A stretch of DNA of 64,000 nucleotides. It comes from Cenococcum geophilum 1.58. Its lineage: Eukaryota; Ascomycota; Dothideomycetes; Gloniales; Gloniaceae. The notes under the pieces are model-generated. The model worked only from the letters and a program-made list of their open reading frames with translations. It was not told the DNA's origin and did not search any database. The stretch is from positions 1-64,000 of the forward strand of contig KV748268.1 of NCBI GenBank assembly GCA_001692895.1, read 5' to 3'. Positions 23,540 through 35,979 of the stretch are shown one piece after another (position 1 is the stretch's first letter; every line of letters begins with the position of its first letter). The translations under genes were made by a program, and so were the position numbers.

Positions 23540-26070
23540 ATAGAAAAAAAGGGGGCCTATAAGGGTTTCTGGGTCTAGAAGCCACGAAGACTGTTTAATT
23601 CACTAATACGGTAAACACCCCGGCTATTTTAACCCGCGGAGTTCTACTATTACCCGTTGTATCTTCTGCATAAATTTATTATAATATCCTCCCGGCTGCT
23701 TATTTAGACCCTTTTTAGGTACCCGTTTTCTCTTCTAATTTAGTGAGATAATACCTAGCGCAGCCCGCGGTTTCAGAACTTCGGCCCGTTTAAAGTTAAT
23801 TATTATTACTTTGCTAACTTCTGCATTCCAAAGCATATTATAAGGTATTATATCTTGGTGCAAAACTCCTAGTTAATAGACGGCCCGAATTAAGCGCTTA
23901 ACCTGTTCTATTAGGTATAGCCTATTATTGCCGTTAATACGTTAAGAGATTAGTTTCCCCCTAAAACTAAGGAATATTATATAAACGATCTCCGTAATAC
24001 TATTATAGAAATACGGACGGTTAAGATTGATATTTTTTAGATGTACCGGTATATATATACCCTGGATCGGACGGAGGCGCTTATAGACGGTGGCCTTTTA
24101 ATTTAGGTGGCCAACAAAGTTAATAACGGTGCATTTTGCGGCTAGGGTATATCCGTATAATATCAACCTGACCTTAAATAGAGCCCCGCGTGTTCTATAT
24201 ACGCCTACTAGCTTATAATTAGTATCCAAATCTTTTGAGAGTTGCTGGCGTATAAGATTAAGGAAGGTAGGTTAGTTAATCCAATAACAGCTTCTGCTGT
24301 AATCTCGCACGTTTAAACACGTCTTATTGAGTAAACCCCCCTCCACTAAGCTAAGAAGACATTTTTAAGTGCAATACCGCCTACCTTTACCTCCATGGCG
24401 GGAATTGTAACTAGATAATAATCTGCTAGTAGGGTCCAGGGCTTAGGGTAGAGGCTGGGGTGGGGACCGCTGAGATGGACGGCTTAGAGTATTAGGATTA
24501 AACTCGTTGTTACTAGATTTGCTCCGATCCTGCAACAAATAACACTAAAAGGAACTAGTTAACGTTGCTTTAGGTCAGAGCTAGACAGGTAATATATAAA
24601 GAAAATTATTTTACCTAGGTGCCCGGTACTCTGATAAAGGTATATTATATATAGGAATTATATCTAGTAGATTATTATAGATTACCTCCTAGCTTTTTAG
24701 TTAAGCGGCCGCGTTAGTCTACTAATTTTGATTCTAAGGCGGCGTCTTTAGCGCCTAAAGGGTAAATGCTAGTATCTGTCTGACGGCGGTTAGATATAAT
24801 TAATTTCCCCTATCTAAATCTGGTGCCTATCTAGTCGTCTCCCTAATATTACCCTTAGGGATGGATAGGAAGTAGTAAACCGTCTTAGGATTATAGGGTA
24901 TTTGTAGAAAGATAAATGCTTTGCTAGTGTAAATGCACCTATACTCTAGTCCAGCCTGGACTATATAAGAAAAGGCCTAAGTAATAATGGCAGCGACTAG
25001 GTAATAGAAGTGGTCCTATAGGCTGTCGATCTCGCGGTAGCGGACTACTTCCTTAAGTTCCATATTATTGAGACCCTTATAGATGTAGCCGAGAGTTAGT
25101 TTATAGGGAGCCTTATACTCGATAATAAAGGTAGCGATATGATACTCTATATTTTAAGTCTTGCTAAAAGTGTTATATACGCAGAACTAATCTACACAAG
25201 GACGCGATGACCTTGCTAATTCTACTATTGCTGTAGCTATAGGCTCGGCTAGGCTAGCCGAGCCTAGTAGCTTTGTTTACTTAGCCTAGGCTTAGAGATG
25301 GGGTGACCGACGTCACTGGTTCCTAGATACACTTATTTGTTATATGTCCTCCTCTATTTGCTATTCCGGGCTAAGAGTATTGGTATGATTTTTAAACTTT
25401 ACTAACCCTTTTAGGCGGAACTTCTGCTAAAGCGTTGAATTATTATAAAGTTGTTTAATAATCGATGATATGTGGTCCTTAACGGTGTAGCGCTGAAAGT
25501 GATTTAAGTCTAGCTTAGAACTTATTATCCTCTAGTAGACAGCCTTCCTAGACTCTTTTAATGTATATAGCGAAGTAAAGTACCGTTCTAGTATAAAATC
25601 TGATTCTATAAGATCGTTCCAGATAGCTTCCTACTGTACTAGAAAATCTTCCTATACTTAAATCCTTTTGGGGCGAATCTTATTATTTGTATTAGTAGGG
25701 TTGCCCTATATTAATAACGTCGTATTAATTTAAATAGTAAGGCCTGAGTAGAGATAGGCATGATAGGCGTTAAGAAACTTAGGTAGTGTTGTCTTATAGG
25801 TTTTCCCTTTAGCTTCTTTCTAGGCTCGCTCCACTTCTTACCGTCTATATTATTCTTCTTCCTATACGCGCTCTACTTCTTCTTGTCTACGCTACTCCTC
25901 CTCCCGTTTACGCTGCTCTTTTTATTGTCCGCGTTGCTCTTCTTGCCGTCTACGTTGCTCTTTAAGGAAAAGCTGTTTATAATTAGGTAACTATTAGGCC
26001 ATATTATAGTAGCAATAATAATGATGACGGGAGAGCGTATAGGGGAGAGTTTTATTTATAGCGGATGGGC
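23540..26070 (-). pseudogene. Kinase-like protein with coiled coil and nuclease-like segment, decayed
   Basis: The minus strand translates as a fungal kinase-like protein, N to C: a Glu/Arg/Gln-rich coiled coil (about 25990-25800, KEQRRRQEEQR type); a middle region with LKGLVKFKNHTNTLSPEQQ (about 25390); YNT then FIIEYKAPYKLTLGYIYKGL (about 25175-25070), in which the I-E-Y-K core resembles the E-x-K of PD-(D/E)xK nucleases; MELKEVVRYRE and a Tyr/Phe-rich region; then a kinase-like half with GALFKVRLILYGYTLAAK (about 24190), GVLHQDIIPYNML at about 23835-23873 (catalytic HxDxxxxN loop) and IINFKRA at about 23780-23810 (DFG position). Such proteins of about 800-900 residues are common in ascomycetes and are usually uncharacterised; the FunK1-like kinase label and the nuclease comparison are my inference. 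Several in-frame TAA/TAG codons make it a relic. It lies wholly between the two long direct repeats. Confidence 0.72.
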
Positions 26071-26074
26071 GATT

Positions 26075-27250
26075 TAGGCCGAGCGGATTAATAGAAACAT
26101 CTAAACAGTTTTACTAATAATCCGGAACCCGTAATAAATAGCTAAGTTAAGGACGGATATAAATTTTAAGCTCTGCGCTAGCGTCCTCTTTAGCCTCGCT
26201 GTATTTAAGCCTTATATATTATATATAAATCTAAATTAATAAGAAGCAAATCTTATAAAGATCCCAAAACTAGAAAAAAAAGAAATATATAAGACCAAAT
26301 CTAGAAATATTGAAGAAATTCCCACATAACGACTCCTATGAACTTTGCAACGACTTAAAGCCCCCTTATATATACTTAAAGAAGTCCCTATATAAACAGC
26401 CCTATAAGCGTAGCTATAAGTCTAAGCCCCCTCGCGTAACCTAACTACCCCTCCCTACTATACCGGAATAGACGAATAACCGCTATATATAATAAGCAGA
26501 GAAACGACTTAAATAAAAAGAAAACACTATAAAATAATATATTTATATCCTTAAGGTATAAATCTATAAGGACCGTAGTTTTAAATATAACTAATAGTTA
26601 CTAAGGCGGTATATATTCTAAGTCCATAAGAAATACAAAAAATCCTGGGTCGCTAGCATAGATTTGCATTCCATTATCGCTTTTAAGGTAGTAAATAAAC
26701 TTATCTAAGGGAAGGCATAGATTATCGCGAATACTTTATAGCTCGCTATAAGTTAAGCGGGCTAAGACTTTAGTAGGAATAGTGAAATATTGTCTTATTT
26801 CGCGATAGGCTAAACAAAAAGAGGCTAAAGTTTTAACCCTTTTACCAGCTTTTATTAGAACTCTTCTTTATATTTATACCCTATACTTATAGATTTAGGA
26901 CTATAAAGCCAAGGCCACCGTATTTAATTATCGCCTATATAGCCTCGTCGCTTAACATCTCTTTATTGCTGTCTACCCATATTTCTTAACCTTTAATGCT
27001 AAAACGATTTTCTCTGCTATATAATGTCTCTGCGTCCTATTTTTAATCCTTATTACTAGAGTTACTCTTCTAACCAGTTAACGCCTCTATATTGCCGTCA
27101 CTATCTCTAAAGCCGATTTCTCTATCTATAAACGCCCACTTACTAGCTAACAATTTAGGGACGCTACGCTTATAGGTACTTAGGGTTACGGGATACTACT
27201 TAAAGAGAAATCGTAGTTGATGTTATTGGGATATAAAATAAGCCTATGGG
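26075..27250. other. Interior of the LTR-flanked element, right of the kinase gene
   Basis: Both strands give partly readable translations. On the minus strand, AFIDREIGFRDSDGNIEALTG followed by RENRFSIKG.EIWVDSNKE lies at about 26990-27150. On the plus strand, ADFSIYKRPLTS and FRDATLIGT lie at about 27115-27180. I cannot decide which is real. It may be an N-terminal or upstream part of the kinase-like gene or another captured fragment. Confidence 0.35.
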
Positions 27251-27256
27251 CCTCCG

Positions 27257-27603
27257 TACTAGCTACTTAGCGCCTTAAATATAAGTCCTCCCTTAGCGCA
27301 AGGCAGATTAGCAGGAGTTATTATACCGCCCGTATAAGGCGGGGTATTTGTAAAGGGCTTAGCTAGGATACTAACTAAGCCTCCCGGCAGCGCACTAATA
27401 GCTCCTTTACTACAGATGGGGAGTCAATATATAAGATTAACTGGCTAGGGTAAGTCTACTGCTTAAGCAGTGTCTTGCTCCGTAAAGGACGGGCGTTAGA
27501 AGTAAATTATATAATACTATTCCTGCCGAGGGAGGCGTTATTAGGGGTTATTGTTAACTTCCGATTCTAGTTTATAACTTTATGCGAACGCTTCCGAACC
27601 CTA
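27257..27603. repeat. Right long terminal direct repeat (347 bp)
   Basis: Partner of 21627-21974. It is followed at once by CTAAG (27604-27608), the same five bases that precede the left copy. Confidence 0.9.
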
Positions 27604-27959
27604 CTAAGGTATATGGCGTCCGTTGGGGATTGTTAGCTATTTAAATCTAGCAACAGCTTAGCCAATGGCTACTTCTAATAATGCCTTACTTATAGATTAC
27701 TCTAGGCGCCTATAATCTCGGGCGCAGACGATATATAAGCTAAAAGTAATTATAGCTACTAAATATTATACCACGGACACCATATGAAGTGGAAAAGGGC
27801 GGCTGGTATGCTCCGCCTTTCCCTTCTACCTTCTGTCCTAACTTAGCCCTAGAAGAGAAATAGAGTATAAACGTCGTGCTCCTGGTTCTTATATGCCATT
27901 AATTTGACTTACCTTTAAATTTGACCTGTTGACTATATATTCCTTACCATCCTTATAAG

Positions 27960-29110
27960 AATACCAAACATTATATATATTACCTTAACTAAATTTAGAT
28001 ACGTTGCTAATATAGCCTATAGGCCCTCAATTAGTACCTATAAAGATATCACTATATACTACCTCCCTAAAGACATTATATCTAATTATTAACCTACTAG
28101 AAACCCTGGATTATCTTAAAATTATATTGACGCTAAAGACGCGGCATCTAATAGCAGAGAGGAGAAACAATTATAGCTTTCCGGTTATATATAAGAGTAG
28201 ATACCTTATACACCTACCTAAACACCTAATGAGGCCAGTTCTTACGAAAAGGACGATAATATAAAGGGCGATACATAAGAGGATACGGTTTAGGCGAGTG
28301 TATAAAAAATATACCTTAATTACCTTAGGGGTTTAGAAGGCCATAGTAAATCTAAGATAGACTTACCTAAGCTAATGGAGGACCATAGCGAGGCTAAGAT
28401 AGACTTGCCTTAACCGAAAAAGAACCATATTAAAGGCTTATCCTAGCAGATAAATATAGTTATAGGTTCCAAATATATTTTGCTGGTACCTAGAGGTATA
28501 TTTGCAAGATGCCTATATTATTTTACAACACTAATAATTAAGTAGAGAATGGTTTAGTCCTTATATATCCATCTAAAGTGTTAACAATTTCTAATGCCAA
28601 GATTTTAAGCGGATAAGTAAAGTATCTTATATCCTGGTTACCTACTTATTATATAATAAAGGATATAACACGCCTCTGAAACCCCAGTTATAGAGGAATC
28701 ATATCTTTATATAGTCCTATCGCAGTAATATACTAGTATCCTACCTAGGTTTTAGCGGTGGCTATACCATAAAAGAAACTTTTATTATACTATATTGAAA
28801 GTCCTTATCACCTCCGCCGTTATGCTAAGATATATAAACCGCTTAAAGATGTTATAATAGAAATAGCTAAGAGGGGCAAACCGTGCAAGCAAGGAGATTA
28901 ACTAGGAGAAGCATTAGAGGATCCATTAGAAGAGATATTAAGGAGAATGGTACGTAAGAGAAAGGTAGATTATACTAGAGATGGGGGTTTTAAGAAGTCT
29001 AAGGAATAAGAAATTTCCTATAAAGACTTTCGCAATCACGTTAATTTCTTTTAGCATTTATTGAGGATTAAGGCGTTAATTAGGATTTCCTTAGCTTAGT
29101 ATTTTGTTTC
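27960..29110 (+). pseudogene. Unassigned coding relic
   Basis: Plus-strand coding character is visible at 28240-28430 (SYEKDDNIKGDT, GLEGHSKSKIDLPKLMEDHS, a short internal near-repeat HS.(S/A)KIDLP) and at 28780-29060 (YYIESPYHLRRYAKIYKPLK, LEDPLEEILRRMVRKRKVDY, GGFKKSKE). The interruptions are TAA/TAG. The protein would be charged and Lys-rich toward the C-terminus. I do not recognise it. The minus-strand frame at 29129-29356 beyond it has no supporting features. Confidence 0.4.
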
Positions 29111-29908
29111 TATACAGTTGCTTCTATATTAAGAATCTCTTGTTGTCATCCGTACGTAAATAAATAAATTCTTATATATTGGATTAAAGTTGGAGACTCG
29201 CTTATAGCAAGCAAGCTTAATAAGTCCTCCACCTTTATATGCTTGGCAGTGATAAGTTAGCCGCCCCGTGACTTGCTTAGTCCTTAAGGTCGTCACTTTC
29301 CAATCCGGATGTCTTAGAATTAACCTTCGTTGACCCATCCTCTTTAACCTGGTCAAAATGTGCTAGAGTCTTCTTAACTAGAATAGGATAGAACCTTTCC
29401 TTTAAAACAGTTAGTATATTCCGTATAGTAATAGAGAGAAGAGGGCCTACTAGGTCTTGTGGGTTTGGAAGCTATAAAGATTAATCTGTAGACGTATAAA
29501 TATAAAATCGACTATTGCGCCGTATAAGGATATAGCAATCTACGTCAAAGTGTCGCTTTAATCTATTGGCCTTTTCTAAGAAGGTCCCCTTTTGTTTTCG
29601 AAAATTTTTATTTACAGCTCGCTTTGACCTTAATAGTAATCTTTGCTTTAGATATATAACTGTAATAAATAATTAATGGCTTAGTAGCTCTCTAGTGTTT
29701 TTATAGGATAACTGGCGTATAGGTTAACTAAATTTCATATTAATAAGGTGGGAATGTTAAGAGTAAATATAGGATATATCCCTTAATGTTAGCCTAAGTT
29801 GTGGCTTTAAAAACTGAATCTTGTTTTAAGAACTGGGTTCGATTCTAAAGACTATATTCTAATTCTAAAGACTATATCCTAAGTCTGTTTTTAGGAATGG
29901 GCTAGTTA

Positions 29909-30981
29909 ACTGTTAGGAATGTTTACTAAGCTAAACACACTAAATACGGCTAAAAAGGTATAGTAGTTGAGCTAAGCGGCTTAATGGTCTTGGAAGAGTA
30001 AGTATAGGGCTATTTTTACCCTGGCTTAAATCGCGATCCTAAAACTAAACCTGGCCCTAGGAGACAGCTAATTAACTATTATAAAAAGGGCGCGATCCTG
30101 AAAACTGGATCTGGTTTTAAGAAACAGGATCCTAATTTTAGGAAACGGGTCGATTAACCGCTGTAAAAAGAGGTTGACTATCTGTATTTGGTATGTTAGG
30201 TTTAGCTTATTTTAGGACCGGCCATATAATTATATATGGGCGCTTATATAACTAACCCTAGGAAACCCGCTCTTGGGAGCCCTACTATATTAGAGCCTTA
30301 CGCGTTACGGAACAAACTAAAACTAGTTATTATAGCTTAGTATTTAACTAAGCCCTGCGAAGCCTTAGTCCGAGCTATATTGGGTTAGCTTAACTTTTCC
30401 GTGCCCAATCTTTAATCTTCTGTGTTCGCTCCTACCTTACTTCCCTTCCTTACACTTTTCTCCCTAACGCGCACGGGCACTAGGACTAAAAACGAGACGC
30501 TATAAAGTACGGGCGCCTAGATAAAAAGTGACGCTATAAAGCACGGGCGCCTAGATAGAAAGTGACCCTAAAGTATAGGCTCCGGCCTAAAAGCGACCTA
30601 AAGTTCGAGCTTCTAACTATAAGAATTCTAGAGTATAAGCATCTAGGCTAAAAACAAGACGCCCCGAAATGCGATGCTCTTTAATTGGGCCACTAAGGTT
30701 TGTTATAGGGGACTGACTAAATATTATCCGAAGCCGACTATGTCTAGTTTAAGCGCTAAGTAAAGGAGTAAAATGAAGTAAAACCGTATCCTAAAAGTAT
30801 GCTGGCCGCGTGCGTATATATATGTGTTGCGGCCCTTATTCGTTTATATAAATACTCTTCGCCGCTGTTATAATAAAATTAATAACTCTCCTTTAGTATA
30901 TCTCGACTGCTTATATATTTATCTGCCCAAGTTTCTGCTTTTATCTTTATTTTTATAATAGAAAACAGAAAGCAATATAAC
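29909..30981 (+). repeat. Possible solo or 5' LTR of a Gypsy-like element
   Basis: The stretch opens TGTTAGGAATG and closes ATATAACA (TG...CA). It contains a TATA-like box (tttatataaatact, about 30843) in a setting like an LTR promoter, and is followed by aactttggtgctagcagc, which resembles the TGGTatcAgagC primer-binding sites of chromoviruses. I found no second copy and no gag-pol downstream. Suggestive only. Confidence 0.3.
30496..30665. repeat. 34-bp tandem repeat, two clear and a few decayed copies
   Basis: The unit gacgctataaagyacggg plus cgcctagataraaagt occurs at 30496-30529 and 30530-30563. Weaker copies (gaccctaaagtataggctccggcctaaa, gacctaaagttcgagc) continue to about 30665. Confidence 0.75.
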
Positions 30982-30999
30982 AAACTTTGGTGCTAGCAG

Positions 31000-33285
31000 C
31001 CCTCCTCTTATTGCCCCAATTTATTTCTACTATTATTTTAGTTATTATTAATACATTTTGGGATTATATATACTGTATGTTAAACTATAGTTAATTTTTA
31101 GGCCAGAAACAGAACTAATATCCTATTATAGCTGACGTAAGATTACCGCTTATTATTTTATACGGGTTTGCAACTATTCCTCTAATTATTAAAGTAATTT
31201 ATGAAGTAAATTTATAGAGGGGTAAAGCTAATGAATATAGTATACGTCGCTAAATAATATTCTTTTTAAAGTTGATAGTGGTAAGCCGATTTTTACGGGG
31301 GTTAGGGCAGTAGTGTTCTTGTTAAGGATAGCACTCTTTGGACTATAGGTTCTTCCTATATACTCTCCTAACCTTTCCCTCTAACCTATATCTATAGTTT
31401 AGTTGCTAAAGTAGGCTATGTATCCCTCTTAGAGAGTTCCTACTTTTGGTTTATATTAGAGGTTGGCCTTATTAGCCTTAAAGAGATCTTTATTGCCTAT
31501 ATATATTTAATTCTCCTTAAAAGCCGTATTAGAAAGCAGCCCAATTTTATAGACTATTAAGGCTCCTACCGCCAAGAATTGCTTAATTTATTTACTATAG
31601 AGCGTGATAACCCTATCCAAAGGCTTACCATAATAGTCCTTATAAACGCCGTTATAGTACTTTCTATCCTAGCGTGTGCGGTACTAGTAGCTACTTATAA
31701 GGACTATGATATCCCTTTTATAACGGTAAACTTTTCCTTATAGTACATCCGATTTGTTACTAACTAGCTAAAGTTTTAAATTGCCTACATTGGCTGGAGA
31801 AGACCCTAGTAAATTATGGCGCGAACACCTTCTATTACCCTAACCAGTCTATTACCCTTTTATCCCTCCTACTATAAAAGGTTGAATAATAGCTAAACAG
31901 CTCTTATAGGCCCTTTGCGGTTTTCTTACTCTTTCTTAAAAGATAGTATATGCTGAGATTTTTATTATGCGCGAGATAGGATAGAAATAATTGCAATATA
32001 AGGAGATTAGTATACACTAGGCTTAACGCCGCTTAATTGGGATTTTTGGTATCTTTGGTTATTGATGTCTTGCTAGATCTGTATATACCACTCCTAACGG
32101 CTTTCTTGCATCTAATGTGTTGGTCGCATATTAAGATATAATAGTATAATTATTTCAGCCTTACCTGCTTCTGTTATTAAAATGGATTTAGTATATAGCC
32201 TTTAATAAAAATATATAGTACCGAATGCACGTCTATCTAGGGCTTGCGCCTTATGTAGACTTGTAGGCGCCTTCTGCGATCCTTATTTACTGACTAAATA
32301 GGTATATGGAAGAGCCCTGCGAAAGTTACACCGGATTAACTTCGGGAACGCCTAAAAGCTTAGGTTCTTTCACGTGCACGTTATTATGATTATTGCCGCT
32401 AGCCTTGCCTTAAGAATATAGGATAATTAATTGCTATAGTACGGCTATTTAAAACCTGTCCTAAGCTATAGAAACAGTACATTGCCCATATTGGTAGGTA
32501 ATTGGAGAGGAGGGATTTCTTTATAATTCCCACTCTTAGATATATTAATTCTATTTTGCTATATAGGGTAATATAAGAGTATCCTAGCTACTATTAAGTT
32601 AATTTTATAGTACACCTTAACCGCGTTATTTGAATTTTAGCTTATTAGATGCCTTAATTAACAGGCGCCTTAGCTAAATCGTACGGCCGCTCTAATTTAA
32701 TAAAATCTTCTTCGTCTGTATCGACTTGGGATTAGTCGGAGTTAAACTTAGCTAGGCTTTCCTAAGGAACAATTTAATACGCCGGAGGTAATTAATAGTC
32801 GGTATGCCGATTTTCGTCCCCCCAGTTAAATGCCCAGTTAGTTAATTGTGTAAGGTAGTATCTTCTATGTCTAGGGTATGGGCGTTATAGTCTAAGAAAG
32901 TTTGGGGGGCTTCTTATAAAGATAAATATGTATATTTTTCCTAAACAACTATATAGAGATAAGGAGGCTTTATAATGGAGTAAGGGAGCCTTATAAGTAA
33001 GTGAGGGAGTAAAAGAGCTATATAAAGAAGTTAGTAAAAACGGCTTGGCTGGCAGATATATATATAAAGTTAAGCCGTTTAAGAAACTATATTCTAAATC
33101 CATTAACCAAGATCTAGATTTTATTTATAGAATATATTCTAAAAACAAAATTAATAAATTTAGAAACTGGGATATAAATATATTTTTATTATAATTTAGG
33201 TTAAGTAGGAATATATAGCGAATAATTATAAAGTAAAATAGTATTATATTATTTAAATGTCTAATAAATATTATATCTTGCTAGC
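31000..33285. other. Long stretch without an assignable gene
   Basis: From 31240 to 32230 more than one frame carries long runs broken only by TAA/TAG. Examples are VRAVVFLLRIALFGL in one plus frame, and LLESSYFWFILEVGLISLKE then LTIIVLINAVIVLSILACAV in another. The second contains a plausible membrane segment near 31640-31690. I cannot choose between frames or recognise a family. The minus-strand frame at 32885-33103 has no support. Nothing convincing is seen at 32250-33285. Confidence 0.4.
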
Positions 33286-33289
33286 GTAA

Positions 33290-35075
33290 AATTGTGTATC
33301 TCCTCCTCCGTTATTTCTCTCTCTTTTACGTTTTAGGCTCTTTCCTATGCCTATAGGATAAACTCCATAGATTTTATCTAAGTAACTTCGCAACTTATAA
33401 GGATTTTAGGAGGTATGCTTACACACTAAACAGTCTGCTGGCCCCTTAGGTAACTTATTTATATACTAATTAATATATACGTTAAAGTAACGCGGCTCTA
33501 GAAATTGTTAATATTTTAACTAGCTAAAGCAAAATGGGCAGCGCCTAGTAATAGTAACAATTCCGTAAGCATATACGAGGCCGCAAAATATAGGAGGGGT
33601 TTAAAGGTAGCCAGAATAATAATTAGCCTAATTTAAGTCTAATTCTATCTATAGAGAATATTTATAGCAGAAATATACGCTTGTTGGTAAAGTTAGCTTG
33701 TATAGAACGCTATAGTCCTAAAAGAGGTATAAGCTAAGCTTAATATGGTTTTCTATAGGGCGGAGGCACCCGTTCTATAAACAACACTCTAGGGCTATAG
33801 ATAGCAAATAGCTGGTAATATAGGATGCGACCTATTTAGCGACATTAATGCTAGTATACTTAAATAAAGTAGAGCAGCTAGCCTAAAGGCATTTTGGTAT
33901 GTAGTCTTTAAGTCGCGCTGTTAAAATTTTTCTAGTAGCTAAAGCTTTGCTCTTTTAGCAGCAATAGAGTAAATGTAACTTTATTAAAATCCTGTTAAAA
34001 AGATAAGTAAACGCCTTCCTGTACTAAGCTAAAGTCTTACCTTAGGAGGCGCTTTTTGCACTATAGATAGTAACCTATAATATTGGGCTTAGCCTCCGGA
34101 AAATAAACGGTATATTGTGCGCTATTTGCCATTTCCACTAACGGTTGAATAGCTTTACTAAGGGTATAATGCCGATTACGATAGAAGCTGTAAATAACTT
34201 TATATCTTAAGGGCTTATATTTTAGTAGACATTTAAGATTTTGAGGCAATTTAATATCCCTAAGCTTAGCTTTAAAAGTTTAAGTACTAGTAACCTCTAG
34301 AACTAAGTTTGACCATAAGAGGCTTAAAATTTGCTCTTCTTGTCCTCTTACGAATATAACTGGCTTAGTAGTGGCTTATCTAACAGCTTCTATTGGTTTT
34401 AAAATATTAGTGTGGAACTGCATAAATAATATATTGCCTTACTTTTTTACGCGTTTGCTTCTTTCCTATAGGCCCTATAGTTATCTTTTAGCAAGGCCGT
34501 CAATATGCGCTTATAGCACCCGTGTTTTGCGAGCTCTTTAATTATATCTTATAGCACTGCTGGTTTTATTGCAGAGTTAGCCGCTATACTCCCTATAAGG
34601 CATATCGGTCGCAGTATAGAAACCTTATCTATGTCCGCATTAAAGGATAATTAGAAGAATCTATTTAAGGTGTTGGATTGGAGTAAAGATAGATCTAATA
34701 TACTTTGGATTTCTTAAATAATGCTATCGGTGATTGCAAGGGCTAGAAAAAGGGTAACCGGATATATGTCTTGTTTAGATAGATTATCCATAAGCACCAT
34801 TATGACCCTAATTACAGTGAGGAGCAGTTATAGGTATATTTTAGGTAAACCTACTCGTTTAATCGCTTTTTTGATTTAGGTTCTGCACTGCGATTTAATA
34901 GTAATAGGAAACGCATATTATATTAATGCGTGGTTACAAATAAGCTAAAATCCTAATAGTGGAGTCCTTTTGGGAAATGGTGGGTCGCCTGTAATCTATG
35001 GTGAATTAAAAGTAAAAGGATAAATACTAATTGAATCCGAAATTGAGGATGCTTATAGGAATATTCATCTTGCGC
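33290..35075 (-). pseudogene. C2H2-type zinc-finger protein relic
   Basis: The minus strand from about 35070 to 33290 gives a long readable protein: MNIPISILNFGF (about 35065), VIRVIMVLMDNLSKQDIYP and ILRPICLIGSIAANSAIKP (about 34810-34560), KELAKHGCYKRILTALLKDN (about 34540-34480), and the open stretch 34249-34061 (PLRYKVIYSFYRNRHYTLSK, PEAKPNIIGYYL). It ends with a Cys/His-rich C-terminus at 33600-33300: RCPFCFSQLKYQ-type, FNVYIN.YINKLPKGPADC, CLVCKHTS.NPYKLRSYLDK, GKSLKRKRERNNGG. The C-terminus fits two C2H2-like fingers in which some His positions now read Tyr, as C-to-T change would produce, followed by a basic tail. This architecture is common in ascomycete C2H2 proteins of unknown role. 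Most interruptions are TAA/TAG. Confidence 0.55.
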
Positions 35076-35079
35076 CTAA

Positions 35080-35975
35080 AGAAAGTAAAAAATGTCTCTA
35101 ATAGCAGACGTTAAGGCTTTAGGCTTAATTTAATAAGTAAGCACTTCGGAGGATAGTTAGTAAAGGTTTAAAGGTAGCTATTAAAGCGCGGAGTTAGCGC
35201 AGTCTGCTATAGGTAAAAAAAAATAGAAACTAAAGGAGATGGTGATAATGGAGAGAGCTAATAATAATTCCTTTATTAATTGAAGGTAGAATAGGCCCAT
35301 TAAAGGCCTATCGGAAGGGCTGTTGGAACGCTTAAAGAAACAGTAAACAATAAATTTAAAAGTTTAATTGTTGGCGGTAATAGCATTGCGTAACTTCCTG
35401 AATTTTAAAAAAAAAGCTTTATTGTTCCGGTTTTAGCGAATATAGTAAGGTAAGGGGCGCAGGTGGGAATAATATGGGCGCTATAGCTTAATTATTTGGT
35501 GCTGCTTTAAGCGCTAAGACCATATAAATTAGGATTTTAAATGCGGTATATTTACTTAAAAAAGGATAATAAATAATAAATTTTTAAAAAGGGATGGTGA
35601 GTGATGGAAATAGGCGGTGAATTTTTAATAAATAGCGTAGATGTGCAGCGTTTTTAGGTCCATAACTAATTATGCCTATTAGTTTTAGTTCGTTCTATAA
35701 CGTATAAGGTTTTAATGTAGCGGGGCTCTTACGCGATCTGCTAAGAGATTGCCAGATATCTTTTAAATAAGGCTACGCCCCTGTGACTTAATGCGATACG
35801 AAATTGGGAGGCAGCTGGCACGAATATAGGTGGGAAGAGAACGAGGGAGAGAATAATGCTAGAGTTAGTGACAACAGTTTGCTTAGTATAAGGAAGTTAA
35901 CTATAGCCTTTACTCTTTCTTAGTAACTAGTTTTCTAATAAAAGTTAAGTATATATGGTGTTAAAGTCTATATTG
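35080..35975. other. Gene-free AT-rich stretch
   Basis: I see no protein trace, repeat or RNA structure that I can support. It separates the zinc-finger relic from the ankyrin relic on the same strand. Confidence 0.5.
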
Positions 35976-35979
35976 TTAT

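Larger units (their letters stand above)
21627..27603 (-). mobile_element. LTR-flanked element with 5-bp target duplication, carrying a kinase-like gene
   Basis: Direct repeats of 348 and 347 bp (21627-21974 and 27257-27603) bound a 5.3-kb interior. The 5 bases outside are the same on both sides (CTAAG, 21622-21626 and 27604-27608), the hallmark of a retroelement or retro-like insertion. The termini are compatible with RIP-altered LTR ends. No reverse transcriptase or integrase is recognisable inside, so the element looks non-autonomous. The main readable content is a minus-strand gene (23540-26070), hence the strand assigned; the primer site and polypurine tract are not clear. The two repeats differ at many sites, mostly transitions. 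The element is broken. Confidence 0.65.

Noticed and set aside
29400-29600. Possible second fragment of the kinase-like gene C-terminus (minus strand)
   Set aside because: A short resemblance (gggcctaYtaRg, gaagcYaYRaaga) to 23540-23600 exists, but it is too short and not backed by kinase motifs.
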